Of a stretch of 64,000 bases of DNA, positions 37,590-48,300 are shown piece after piece; position 1 is the first letter of the stretch; every line of letters begins with the position of its first letter. A model generated the notes under the pieces. The model saw only the letters and a list, made by a program, of their open reading frames with translations. It ran no database searches and was not told the origin of the DNA. The position numbers and the translations under genes are program-made. Source of the stretch: Cryptomeria japonica. Taxonomy: Eukaryota > Streptophyta > Pinopsida > Cupressales > Cupressaceae. Where the stretch lies: NCBI RefSeq assembly GCF_030272615.1, contig NC_081408.1, positions 198,486,841-198,550,840 of the forward strand, written 5' to 3'.

Positions 37590-38002
37590 AATTCTGACAT
37601 CCTCCCAAATTTGCACCGACGACCAAACCGTTGGACAAATAGCATCCCTGTAGGTGCATAGTTCTTGGAAAATGTTGGAATTCTGATGCCAATTGACGAA
37701 ACATCCAATGAGGATGTTGTATGTCCGATGGCACTCTATTGTTAGACGCTCATCGTAATCCTCATCGATGCAAGTTTCTAGTAGGTGTTGAAATTCTGAC
37801 ATCCATCCAATGCGGATGTTTTATGCCTAACAACATTCTCTCGCCAGATGAGCGGTCATGACCACCATCAGAAGAGTTCAGGATTTCATCGGAATACCGA
37901 CATTAGCTGGCACTGTCGAACGATGAGTTTTCAATGGCTTCGTTTGTCGGCAATTTGAGAAAAAATAGTCAAAATTCCGATGATAGGCCGTCGGAAATCA
38001 GC
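37590..38002 (-). repeat. CACTA 3' subterminal repeats
   Basis: Repeats of ACATCCAATG-GGATGTT (about 37,706 and 37,804) and of CCGATG/CGTCGG words. The segment TCAAAATTCCGATGAT (about 37,968) matches TCAAAATTCTGATGAT in the 5' subterminal region (about 10,257) in the same orientation. GC content is higher than in the interior, as often seen at CACTA ends. Confidence 0.6.
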
Positions 38003-38017
38003 CCCAAATGTACTAGT
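38003..38017 (-). repeat. CACTA 3' terminal inverted repeat
   Basis: CCAAATGTACTAGTG, the perfect complement of 10,160-10,174. Confidence 0.92.
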
Positions 38018-38934
38018 GAGTGGTGTTGGTGCATCTTTTTTGGATGGTTCTAATGTGCTTGTTGGTATTTCCTAATCATGTCCTATTTGTCTTGGTGATC
38101 TGCATTGATTATTGTGCGGTTTATTGATGATTTTGATGATCCAATAATATTCTTTGTGTTATGCGGTATTTTGGTGTTGTACCATGTTCCGGTTGGTCTT
38201 GGTGAGATGTCTGGTGGTGATGAGCATTTGGAGATTTTATTTAGATCCACATTATGCTATATATGTCATCATATTGGTCTGGTGGTTGATTTATGTATAG
38301 TGTGATGTAATTTTGTAATTAGGTGTTATGGGTGTGGCCGACCTTGTAGTCAAGGTTGATGATTTGTATAAATGGTTGTAATATTCATGTAATTTGGTGT
38401 CATGGTGTTGAGTCTGCATTGTCAAAGAGTGGTGTATGTGCAAAAAAGTGAATTCATCTTTTGGTGTGGTGTGTAGAGAAGAGATTGGTGAAAAGTAGAC
38501 ATTTGAGCTTAACCAGAACTATCATTAGGCATTTGCATATGCTATTTTTGTAGTTCATTCTTTCTAGATTGTAGTATGAATGATTTTTTAAGGTAGTGAA
38601 CCTTCCCTAAGGGTTGGAGCCTTTTGGGTCATTGTAATTTGAATAGTGAGCTCGAGGCAGTGTGTTTGAATGCATGTGCATTCCCCATTGTAATATTTAC
38701 ACATACGACTACAGAGTATTATCTTATTGTGGGTAGGTTCCCGCCATGGTTTTTCCCTTAACCGGGTTTTCCACATCAAAAATAATGGTATTATGTGTGT
38801 TGTTGTTATTGTTGTTATCTTTCTTTTTTCTACAATTGATCAGATCTGAGACTATTCTTAATTCAGTTGATTCGGTGAAAACAGATTCACCCCCCCCCCC
38901 CCCCTCTCAGTTTTCCTTCTTGTTGTTTCCAACA
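38018..38934 (+). mobile_element. Copia A 3' LTR, second part
   Basis: Continuation of the LTR that begins at 9,791. It has the conserved block ATGGTTTTTCCC...GGGTTTTCCACAT (about 38,745-38,778), a run of 14 C followed by TCTCAG (about 38,891-38,910), and ends TTTCCAACA at 38,934, complementary to the TGTTGG start. Confidence 0.85.
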
Positions 38935-38964
38935 CATTCTCACCTATTTCTTCATCAAGATTAA

Positions 38965-39706
38965 TAAGAATAAGAATTCTAATAGGAAATTAACTTGAAC
39001 CATCATTTTCCTCAAGCATTTTGTGTCTTGGAGAATTAGGTTGAACATCTTGTTTAGGAGAAAATGGAATCATGTCAACTGTTGGTGTTTTAGGAGAAGA
39101 AATGGTTTGGGAAGAAACTTCACGAGCTCTAGCATGACTTCTCCATCAGCGTTCTCTCACACAACGATTTCATCTAGTTTTGGCTGAAGGTTGAGAAGGG
39201 TTAGGCTCATTAGGTATAATCTTCGTCTCTTTTTTTAGGGAAGGATGAATGGGTTGAGGTCTTTTAGTTTGGACAATAGAAGAGGTCAATCGCTTCTCTC
39301 TATAATATGAAGGAGGAACCATACCATATCAAGGAGGAATGGGAGGTGTAGAAAGGAGACCAGGTCCATCATGAGGAGGAGGGATAGGTCTAACCTTAGG
39401 AGGAATAGATTGATGTTTAGGAGGAAGAGTTTTTCTACCTTTGGGAGGAAGAGTTTTTCTACCTTTGGGAGGAAGAGTGGACTCATCCATGGGAGAAGGA
39501 ATGGATTCTTCTTTCGGAAGAGGAATATCTTTTTTATTAGGAGGAAGGATGTTCTTCTCTTTAAGAGAAGGAATAGGTGCATCCTTGGGAAGAAGATTGT
39601 TTCTTTCATTGGGAGGAAGAATAATCTTATCCTCAAGAAGGGGTATATGGTCATCAAGAGGAATGCTAAGTGTTGTATTTCTAGGTTTGATCAATGAAAA
39701 AATCAT
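38965..39706 (-). pseudogene. Gypsy G1 proline-rich linker after protease
   Basis: An open frame at 39,706-39,329 reads as repeats of LPPK, IPPP and PLPKE, including a duplicated GRKTLPPK. Downstream come an Arg-rich segment with RSHARAREVSS and SPKTPTVDMIPFSPK. I read this as the spacer between protease and RT in this Gypsy family. The opposite-strand frames at this place are shadows. RT itself does not follow because the Copia A LTR starts at 38,934. Confidence 0.55.
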
Positions 39707-39903
39707 TTCATTTTTCTAGTTTAGATATGATCTAAAGAGAGCATCACTTCTAGGTTGAAGAGGCTTGAATTGTTCGAACCAAAAATAATCAAGACAAACA
39801 TCTCCACGCCTCATTGTAGGTTGAAATATGTTATGATTAATAGTTATGATTTAACCATTATGAGGAAATTTCAAACACTTATGAACAGTAGAAACAATCA
39901 CTT

Positions 39904-40200
39904 TCATTGAAGAGTTCCAAGGATGTCCCCACTTACACAAAATTGATCGGGTGTAGGAATGATAGAAAATTGAACATATAATGTTTTAGTGCCAACATCA
40001 ATAGGAAGTGTTATAGAACCAATAGAAGGACAAGAGAAGCCATCAAAAACTTTAACTATCACATCAATATCATCATATATCACTTGATACAATTTCAAAG
40101 TAAAAAGAAATTCTCTAGTTATCCCATTAACCATGCAAGCGGGATCAATAAGCACTCCTCTAGAAGGTATACCTTTGAATTTTTCACTTATGTATAACAT
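39904..40200 (-). pseudogene. Gypsy G1 aspartic protease-like domain
   Basis: 98-codon frame with GVLIDPACMVNGITREFL near its start, in the position of the retropepsin D-S/T-G motif but with DPA; related Gypsy families use DPG. It is followed by GSITLPIDVGTKTLYVQFSI, typical of the second half of the fold. It would cut the polyprotein. The frame is ended by a frameshift or stop after the FCV.GDILGTL segment. Confidence 0.6.
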
Positions 40201-40439
40201 AATGGGCCATCGGGTGCCTTAATGGTGTCACTAGGATAAAATGTTATGCATAAATCCTTAGGAGGTTCTTGTTGATCTACAAGGTTCACCATGTTATTAG
40301 TTTCAAGGCCAACATCATTGGGAGAGAAAGTAAGATGACCAGTCTCAATCACATTAATGGAATGGGATGGTAAAGGATTAGTGGAAATTTGAAGTTTTTT
40401 ATTAGAAGGAGCTATAGATTTGTTTCATTTATCAGTCAC

Positions 40440-42222
40440 ACCTACCACTAATATAGTATTGTTGTCAATCAATTCTTGAATCTTACTTCTCAAAGAAAAA
40501 CACTTCGCAGTATCATGACCCGGCTGACGATGACATTGACAAAATAATTTAGCATCAAAGTAAGGTGAAGTTGTCTTAGATGGATCAATTGGTTTGATTT
40601 AGGGAAGTTTTAACACATTCCCTTGTATTAACTAAGACATAATGCTATGCAATGATTCATTCAAAGGAGTAAACTCTTTCTCTCTTTGAAATAATTTAGA
40701 CAGAGGAGGCACACCTGTAGCACCTACGAGTTGACTATTGTTGATTTTGTCATTGAATTTGATGAATTTTTTTTTTGGTTTGAACTTTGCAAATGGTTGT
40801 TTAGAACTATCACCCTTATCACTCAAAGCCATGGAAGGAGATGATTGTTCCAATTGACTCACAATTAGTTGATAATTGTGAAGTACTGCGCACAACTATG
40901 GAAAAGAAGTAAAATCAGTTAAGATAAGTGTATCCCTAATAGATTTTTGTAAATTAGAAATAAAAATCTTTTGAATATCTTGATCAAGCATAGGAAAAGA
41001 AATCTAAGAATACAAATGCTTATACCTACCAATAAAACCAGTCACTTTTTCTTCACTTTTTCTTTAACTCCTTCTTTACAATGCATCAAATCAATAAAAG
41101 TAACTTTAGGACCAATGTTATTGTGAAATTGTTGAATAAAAGCATTAGCCAATTGTTGAAAATAAGTAATAGAATAAGGAGGCAAAGAACAATACCATTG
41201 CAAATCTCTATCCCTTAATGTTCTAGTAAACAATTTTGCTAGCAACCTTTGATCATGAGAAAAGTCACTACACAAAGTTTGGAATGTTTTAACATTAGTT
41301 AAAGGATCACCTTTTCCATTATAAAGTTCCAATTGAGGGACTTCTACATGTTTCGGAGAGATGGATCTAACAATGTCATTGGATAATGGGCTCGCTAGAT
41401 CAAATGTGGGCACATTATACTTGGATTGGTTCATAGAAGCTATTTGTTGTTTTAAGGAAGACATGGTTTGGGCCAGACTATTGATTGTAGCTTTGGTAGA
41501 AGGATTGAAATTAGACATGTTGGATTGAGAGGGTGGAGTAATATTTTCAATGAAGGAAGAGATTGAGAATAAGGAAGTGGGATACTATGATAAGTAGGTA
41601 ATGGAGAATATTGGGTAACACATGGAAGACTCATAGGAGGAATAAAGGAATTGTGATTCAAAGAGTTACCCCCTTGACTAACATTTATAGGTGGTGAATG
41701 TGACTGGGTAACAAGGGGAACACTCATCGTAGGAGAGATGAAAGAAGAGGTATTTCCCCCATTACTAACACTTGTAGGTATGACATTTCATGTAGAGGTA
41801 GCCATGATGTTTGATGTGGAGGTAGGAACACTAGTCATAGGAGTTGTCAAAGGAATGGAATGATTAACTTGACTAGGAGGTTGTGCATAACCTAGGTTTT
41901 TGGCATAACTCTTGATAGGCATGATATTAGAATAAAAAATATGAGCAATACCACACAAAATATCTACACCATGTTTATCACTTTGAATCATTCTTTTTAA
42001 TCCTTCAATGAATGGGAGAGATTCACTTTCTGGATATTCTTGACTCCTCCATTGTTCAAGATTGTTAAATTTATTGTCCATCTTCACCAATTGGTCAATG
42101 GATAACCTAGTTAGTGATTCCTCCTCGTTGTGAGAATTATCAAGAGGATAAATAGGAATATCTATAGGATAACAAGAACCACCAATATCCTCATTGAAAA
42201 AGCTAGCTAAATTAGGCTCCAT
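40440..42222 (-). pseudogene. gag: Gypsy G1 gag
   Basis: ATG at 42,222 (MEPNLASFFNEDIGGSC). The capsid part at 41,518-41,042 has VEVPQLELYNGKGDPLTNV, DRDLQWYCSLPPYSITYFQ and FIQQFHNN (Retrotrans_gag). Further on lie a basic segment KFKPKKKFIKF (about 40,790) and a Cys/His motif CHRQPGHDTAKC (about 40,510-40,545). The frame breaks near 41,770, 41,520, 41,040 and 40,630. The earlier Met at 42,339 would add 39 residues not typical of gag. Confidence 0.75.
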
Positions 42223-42343
42223 TTCATCGATAATTAAACTACTGGCATATTGGCATAACTGCTGATGACATTGATGAACCAGTATAAGGATTGTTGGTGA
42301 TGATATAACTAAGATGTTGTTTGATGAATTGATGATCATTTTG

Positions 42344-43706
42344 TGTTGTCATTCATGGAAAATATGGTTACATTATTCTATCATGTTATCTAAGTCATCT
42401 ATGATTGATCACAAAGCTATGGAATAGATTTGACAGTTAACTAGAAAATAGGACTTTAACCGATAAATGTGAAACTGTGGTATGCTTAAGTAATTGGATC
42501 TTGAGATTGATGAGGAGTCTAGTGTTGTGGTTTGGAATATGTGTTTGTAACATTTTAATGAGGTTATGATTGAAACCGCATCATGTTTTGGCTACCAGAA
42601 GTCTTGTTTGTGATTGACTGATGTATTTTATGTAGGGTTTTAGTAGGGTTTAAGAACCGGTATTCAAATCTTATAATCGGTAATGATTTTAAGTTCAGTG
42701 GTGTATTACATTATGTTTATAGTAAGATGGTGATGACATGGTTGAATCTACATGAAGTTTTAAGATCTTTTTTTGGAGCGATCAAAGAGTGAATTTCTTG
42801 GGAATGAGCGAAGTGCTTAGTAGAATGAGCTAAGGGTTTGAAAGTGTATCAGATCGATGTGCAGTGATCATTCAATGGTTATAATTGTCTTGAAATTTGT
42901 TGTAATGATCTGTATGATGATTTGTAATGACTTGTAAATATTTGTGATGATCTATGATGTAAATCTTAGGGTTTTGTAACCGACTAAGTTGTAAAGTCTA
43001 TTTAGGGTAAGTCTGTGATGATTTACCATGTCAGTGATCAAAGGAAGAGTGTGTGGCTGAACCAGTGTGTGTTTCTATAAGAGAGAAGTAGGTTGGAGCA
43101 AGAAAGGATCTATACAAGCAAGTAGAGTGTTATTTTTCATATCATACATTTGTTGTTCCCTAACAGTTGCAACATACTCAAAATCCCTTAACCGGGTAGG
43201 TCCTGACAGGCCTAATTGTATAAATCCCTTCACCAGGTGACTTATTAGCTTGGGTTATAAATCGTTTCACAAGGTTACTCCTAAAAAATTAAAGCTCCTA
43301 ATAGGACTAAGTTAAATCACTTAACCAAGGGACTCTTAACAAGGTATGAGCTCCAAACTGGGCTAGGCTCCTAATAGGGTGCATTCTGAAAGAGTGCCAA
43401 AATCTTGTTGGTACCAATTCCCACTCTGGTTTTTTCCATTTGGGTTTCCATGTGAAAATCTTGGTGTTCATGTATTGCTTGATTTCTTATGTGTTGAGTT
43501 GATATCTTTCTATTGTATGCATGTTGATGAACACTTAGAAGAACAGTTTGATGAATCTGATCAGCAGTATGATTTTAGTTATTACCGGTATTGTTGATGA
43601 GTTGTTTTGAAAGAATTTTTTGGTGGTTGTTAAAGTTTTAAAGTTTACTATTATTATTGATTCACTCCCCCCCCTCTTAGTAATAATTGGTTCCTCAAAA
43701 ATAACA
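42344..43706 (+). mobile_element. Copia B 5' LTR
   Basis: About 1,363 bp with TGTTGT...ATAACA ends. It carries GGTTTTTTCCATTTGGGTTTCCATGTG (split by chance variation, about 43,428-43,456) and a C-run plus CTCTTAGT near the 3' end (about 43,667-43,682), as in the other Copia LTRs. An alternative start at 42,292 (TGTTGG) is possible; I prefer 42,344 because its ends pair better. Confidence 0.7.
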
Positions 43707-43707
43707 A

Positions 43708-43721
43708 TCGGTATCAAATCA
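43708..43721 (+). other. Copia B primer binding site
   Basis: TCGGTATCAAATC, two bases after the LTR, resembles TGGTATCAGAGC, the initiator tRNA-Met site typical of plant Copia elements. Confidence 0.65.
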
Positions 43722-43773
43722 TTATTCCTTTGTGTGCAGAATCTTAACCGCTTGAGGAAAAGATCTAGACAAA

Positions 43774-44287
43774 GATGATGAAGGAGGGTCCAAAGTTTAC
43801 TGAGGACAACTACACAATATAGAAAGACAGAATGAAGATTTATATCAAAGGTATGGGTTCTTATTTTTGGCAACATGTTACTACTAAATATGTACCCCTA
43901 CCTATCATCTAACTCCAGATCAGCTTAAGGAGCAACAGGAAAACAATCAAGCACTAGAAGCTATTTTAAGTGCATTGTCTGATACTGAATACATTGATGA
44001 ACATGGATTAGAAACTACATTTGAAATTTGGGAGAAATTAGAACTAATATATGGTGGTGATAAACATGTTCAAAAAGCTAAGGAAGAGAGTCTTAGAGGT
44101 AAATTTGATGATATGAGAATGGTAGAAGGTGAAAATATAGCTCAATATGGAAAGAATTAAAGAGGTTGTCGGTGGTATTAAAAGTGTTGGAGGAAAGATT
44201 GAGGATGACACTATTATAAGTAAGATGAAGAGAAATGTTTGACCTCCCTATGTTATAAGAGTTTCTTCTATTCAAGAGTTAAGGTCA
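43774..44287 (+). pseudogene. gag: Copia B gag, first part
   Basis: Gag begins near ATG 43,774 (MMKEGPKFTEDNYTI, then a stop where Trp is expected, KDRMKIYIKGMGS). A frameshift near 43,905 leads to NQALEAILSALSDTEYIDEHG and LIYGGDKHVQKAKEESLRG, then EVVGGIKSVGGKIEDDT and IRVSSIQELRS, where the giant Gypsy enters. Typical N-terminal half of a plant Copia capsid protein. Inactive. Confidence 0.85.
44283..44287 (+). repeat. Target-site duplication of the giant Gypsy (left)
   Basis: GGTCA, repeated at 62,344-62,348. One base further out also matches (AGGTCA), so 5 or 6 bp. Confidence 0.85.
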
Positions 44288-44385
44288 TGTTAGCTCCCCC
44301 CCGCAATTTTTCCTTTTGAATGTTCATACTCGTGGGTTGCCTTTTGTGCCTTTCTCTTTCATCGGGTTGTTTGTTTTCCTTCGTA

Positions 44386-44800
44386 CTTGAACCATTGAAA
44401 TCTTTCTAAAAATTTCAATAGGTTCAAGGTTCAAAGTGCATTTATGAAGAAATTCATTTGTGGTCTTTGTCATCATGTGAGCAAGTGCGCTTTTGTTTTT
44501 CGTCTTGAAGTTTTGAACCCGTTGAACTTTTTGTTAAATGGTTCAAGGTTCAAACTGCCCTTTGTGAGTCATGGCAATGTATCATTATATAACAAGCGTG
44601 GGTCCATGTGTTTTAAGTTGATTTGCGGTCTTGAACCTTGAACCAAATCTCAAGCAGTTCAAAAGGTTCAAAGTTCATGTTTAATAGTCTTTATTGTCAC
44701 TCGTTCCCAGTGTTGTGGTGTGTGTTGCTCACTCACTGTTATGTTTCTTAAATGAACTTGAACTGTTGAACTTTTGTCAAATGGTTCAAGGTTCATGGGT
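44386..44800. repeat. TTGAACC / GGTTCAA inverted-repeat clusters (5' LTR)
   Basis: Five clusters at about 44,388, 44,418, 44,512-44,553, 44,632-44,676 and 44,757-44,800. Each has TTGAAC(C) followed within 20-40 bases by GGTTCAA, often doubled. They lie in presumed U3 and could be hairpins or an array of factor sites. Confidence 0.8.
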
Positions 44801-45018
44801 TCATTTCAAAACTAATTCAAAGGCTTTTTGGTGAAAATCAAAGTGGTGCAACAAGAAGGAATATTCCCTTATTCAGCAATTTAAAATTATAAATATGGAA
44901 AGTAATCATGAATGCATCAATTACTTGTGCAGAAGTGATCGATAATTAAGATGTCAGATTTTTGTCATTTCACCGTTACTTCGCACGCTTGGGTAAATCA
45001 TGATTAAGCGTGTGTGGC

Positions 45019-45028
45019 TTTATAGATA
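45019..45028 (+). promoter_or_regulatory. TATA-like site in giant Gypsy 5' LTR
   Basis: TTTATAGATA, kept in the 3' LTR at about 55,996-56,005, lies about 300 bases before the LTR-borne ATG. If it is the promoter, the LTR frame would sit in R-U5 at the 5' end of the element RNA. No transcript evidence. Confidence 0.4.
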
Positions 45029-45321
45029 TTTTCCTGTCTGATTAAAGTAAATGTGTATGAATTTATTTCCATATTTCATAAGGTTGCAATTGCCATACTT
45101 GAGCAAATTGGAGGCACCGAAGGTAAAACTAGCTCTGTTCTCCTGAGGAATTTCTAGTTTTCATGGTGGTAACGGGTAAGTTCAGTTGATTCCTCCTAAG
45201 TTGTGTTTCTTTAAGTTCTGAGGATTTATCAATAAAAAAAAGGAAAATCTCTAAATTGTTGGGGTAGGATACTACCTTTTTTATTATTAGAACTTCTTGG
45301 TTAAGAGTATAGATAGGCAGT

Positions 45322-48300
45322 ATGAGGCCAATGTTGCCAAAGCTTGGCCGGACCTCATCTCTAGTGAGTATCTTGCCAGAATTAGAAGACACCTCCTTGG
45401 TTCATGTAGATTTAGGGGATTTCCTAGAAAGAACTAAGAACCCTCAAATTAGTTCAATAATGCAGAAAATAGTTAAAAGTGGTCTTGTGGAAGCTGTTGC
45501 ATTCCCGCTTGTTGCACCATGTCCAGATTTAGTAATGGCTTGCATGAACAGATATGACACAAAAGAATAGATGTATCAAAACTAGCAATGGTGAAGTGTT
45601 AGTCAATATTAATAGAGAAATGGTAATGGTGGAAATGGGTATTCCGCACAAGGATGAGTATGATGACTGGACCATTGGGAATTCATACACCTATTTATCA
45701 GAAAAGAAGAGCAAGTATAGGAGCGTAATTGCTAGGAATTGGCTCTTGAAGATTCAGAAAGGAGGGTCACAATTACCCAAGCCCCTGACCAGAGAGAACT
45801 TCATCACTGAGGTGTGAGATAATGTTATACTTTTGAACAGAGTAAAGGGGAACTCACATTCCTTCTACTCAGAGGATTGGATGTACTTTTTCATTCAAGT
45901 GGTTTTATCCAGTGACAGATGTCTAGATTGGTCTCAGGTAATTACAGAGAGACTTCATGAAGGGTTGAGTAATTTTGTGGGAATGATAGGTTTTTATATG
46001 TCTTCTTATCTTTTCTACATACTAGCTTGTACAAGGGATTCGCCCGGTCTGCCAAATGAGCCTTGGATAGATGGGATGAGGGTGTATAATTTTTATCCTC
46101 TATTACAATAGCAAAGACGCATTGAGCAGATTGATAGATGGAATGGAGTCTTTGCAGGAAGACTTGTTTCTGAGCTTCAGGGGAATGTGAACAAGAGGAT
46201 GTCTACTAAAGCAATGGAATTCATGAGCATATATGGTAGCTTGTTTATTCAATTTCCAAGGTTTACTTATCTACGGGTAGGCGGTTTTGAGGGCCAACCA
46301 TTCAAGTTGCCCAGGTATGCTTTTGATAGCTATGTGCTTATAGAGGTGAGTAGGTAGCTGGCTCACATTGATAAAAGATTAGGAGCAAAGGGTGAGTCTG
46401 GAGTTGTATTCCCAGTTAATCTCAGATATTATAGATGTAAGTCTGTATCACATGCCTTGAACCTAGAACTACAGTTCAAAAGGATGAACCTATAGCCATA
46501 TGTGGCAAGGCAAAAGTTTGATAGGAGGGGTTATGCAATGGAGAACCTAAATGTAGATAGTCATTTTTGTCATGAACCTCAATTAGAAGATTACTAGGAA
46601 AACTGTTGTGATGAGTATGAGGTAAGGAAGAGACTGTGGTCTAGGTTCACCTTGCAGCAAATAACTACCATGAGGCTTCCAATTAATATATCCAAAGTAT
46701 CAAAAGATACAGGAGAGGATATTTTGGATCCTGAGTTTGATACAGAGGTTAAAGGAAAATTGATTACAGAAATTGATTGGAACAAAAAGGAATATGGTAG
46801 TATCCAAACTAGGACTTTCAACATTGTGAGGAGAATAGAAAGATGGTTGAGAAGCCAAAAGTTCAGGGAGGGACCTCACATGTCCTCACATGAACCAAGA
46901 ATTGATTCACACATTGTGATTCAATCTCCTATTTCTTCCACTAATGAAATTGTTGATGTTGCAGGTGTTTCAAGGCCCGTTGTAGAGAAAATTCAACCTA
47001 GGAGGTCAAACAGATCGCCATCCGGTCTCATAGTTGCTCAAGTAACTCGGTCCAGGAGTAAAAAGAAGAGTAGGGAGCCCATCCTGAAATAGGTTGTTGT
47101 AGACTTGGACCCCAGTGGGGACCTTGAACAAATAATGGATTCACAATATCAAGATGAGCCCAAGATGTAGGAAATGGACACAAATAAAGAAGAAGAAATC
47201 TGACAAGATCCCATTAACACCTTGGTAATTGTCACTTCACCAGACGCACAGACAACTCCACCACCTAGGGAACCTGCAAACACACCAAGATGGTCGAAAG
47301 CTACTATTGGAAAGAAATGGAGTGCTGTGTCAATCACAATTCCAATGGAGGATATGGTTAGCAAATGTTTGGGAAAGGCGTCAAAGCCAAAGAAACTCAA
47401 AACATAGGCAATGCTTGATGTAGATGAAACAACGGGTCACTAGATGGCCGAAGTAGCCAAACCAATTCCAAGAAGAGATGTAGACAAGGCTACGGAGGAG
47501 GATTTTACTGTGGAAAAGGTATATTTGGGGGTTGCTTCACTAGCTGTAGATGTTAGGCATTTGGAATCCTCCACGAAGAGGATAATTTCAAGAACGTGGA
47601 AAGATGAAAAAGACAAAAGAGAACTGAAGCAATTTGTTACCCAAATGGATGGATATATCAATGCCATCCACAATCCAAACCCCCAACCATTGTCACAGAT
47701 ACCGGTAACAGTTGACCCTAAATCTCTAGCCAACCAGAAAATGCTAGACCAGGTTCAAAGGAACAGGGTAGTTATAGAGCTGTTCAATAAATGGTTGGAC
47801 CTTATTATACAATAAGGATCAGATTATATTATTAATTTGGTAAAAGTTTATAAAGATGTTGAAACCATGAGCAAGGAACTAGAACTAGAAATGGTGGCCT
47901 GGGAGAAAGAAAGGATCAAGTGGGTAGTAGTCCTGGCATAGATGAGCAATGTTCAGAAATATGGAGTGATGAAATTCCTGGCAGAAAAAATAGTGAACTT
48001 GGATTACAATGTATTGTACATGTCAAAGAAAAATGTTGAGTGGTGCAATTCAATCATCAAGCAAGGTCACAAAGAATCCACCAAATTGCTCAAAGGATTG
48101 ACCAACTTGATCGATACGATGCATAAAGACCTCAAGTGTATTGATATCTAGCTCATGAAGGACGGCTCCAAGACAATTGAAGAGGCTACGGACATGACCA
48201 AGATTTTTCAGGAGAGGATCCAGTTCATTCAAATGATGAAATTCTTGACCATGGATGACTTCTCAAAGGTGGCAAGGATTGAATCGATGCTTATAGTCTG

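Larger units (their letters stand above)
10160..38017 (+). mobile_element. CACTA (En/Spm-type) DNA transposon, 27.9 kb with nested insertions
   Basis: Terminal inverted repeats CACTAGTACATTTGG at 10,160-10,174 and its perfect complement at 38,003-38,017. It carries tnp2, a SET-domain gene and a tnpA-like gene, all on the plus strand, with subterminal repeats at both ends. It splits the Copia A 3' LTR. The expected 3-bp target duplication reads TGT on the left and AGT on the right, so one base differs. Removing Copia C, the solo LTR and the Gypsy fragment leaves about 21 kb. All its genes are broken, so it is not autonomous now. Confidence 0.88.
38935..42343 (-). mobile_element. Gypsy G1, internal fragment
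   Basis: Minus-strand Ty3/gypsy internal region holding gag, a protease-like domain and a proline-rich linker. It is cut on the left by the Copia A LTR and on the right by the Copia B LTR, so RT, integrase and both LTRs are outside or lost. The sequence passes directly into both Copia LTRs, so both Copia elements probably landed in it. Confidence 0.8.
42344..44287 (+). mobile_element. Copia B retrotransposon, 5' LTR and start of gag
   Basis: LTR from TGTTGTCATTC (42,344) to ATAACA (43,706), then a primer-site-like GGTATCAAATC and gag. At 44,287 the gag frame is interrupted by the giant Gypsy and resumes at 62,344-62,496, where Copia E interrupts it again. Confidence 0.85.

Noticed and set aside
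39286-39719. Three overlapping frames besides the proline-rich one
   Set aside because: Shadows of the repetitive GGAGGAAGA tract; the LPPK frame fits the Gypsy linker.
42292-42297. Alternative Copia B LTR start at TGTTGG
   Set aside because: Lies in sequence that still reads as the 5' side of Gypsy G1 gag; 42,344 pairs better with the ATAACA end.
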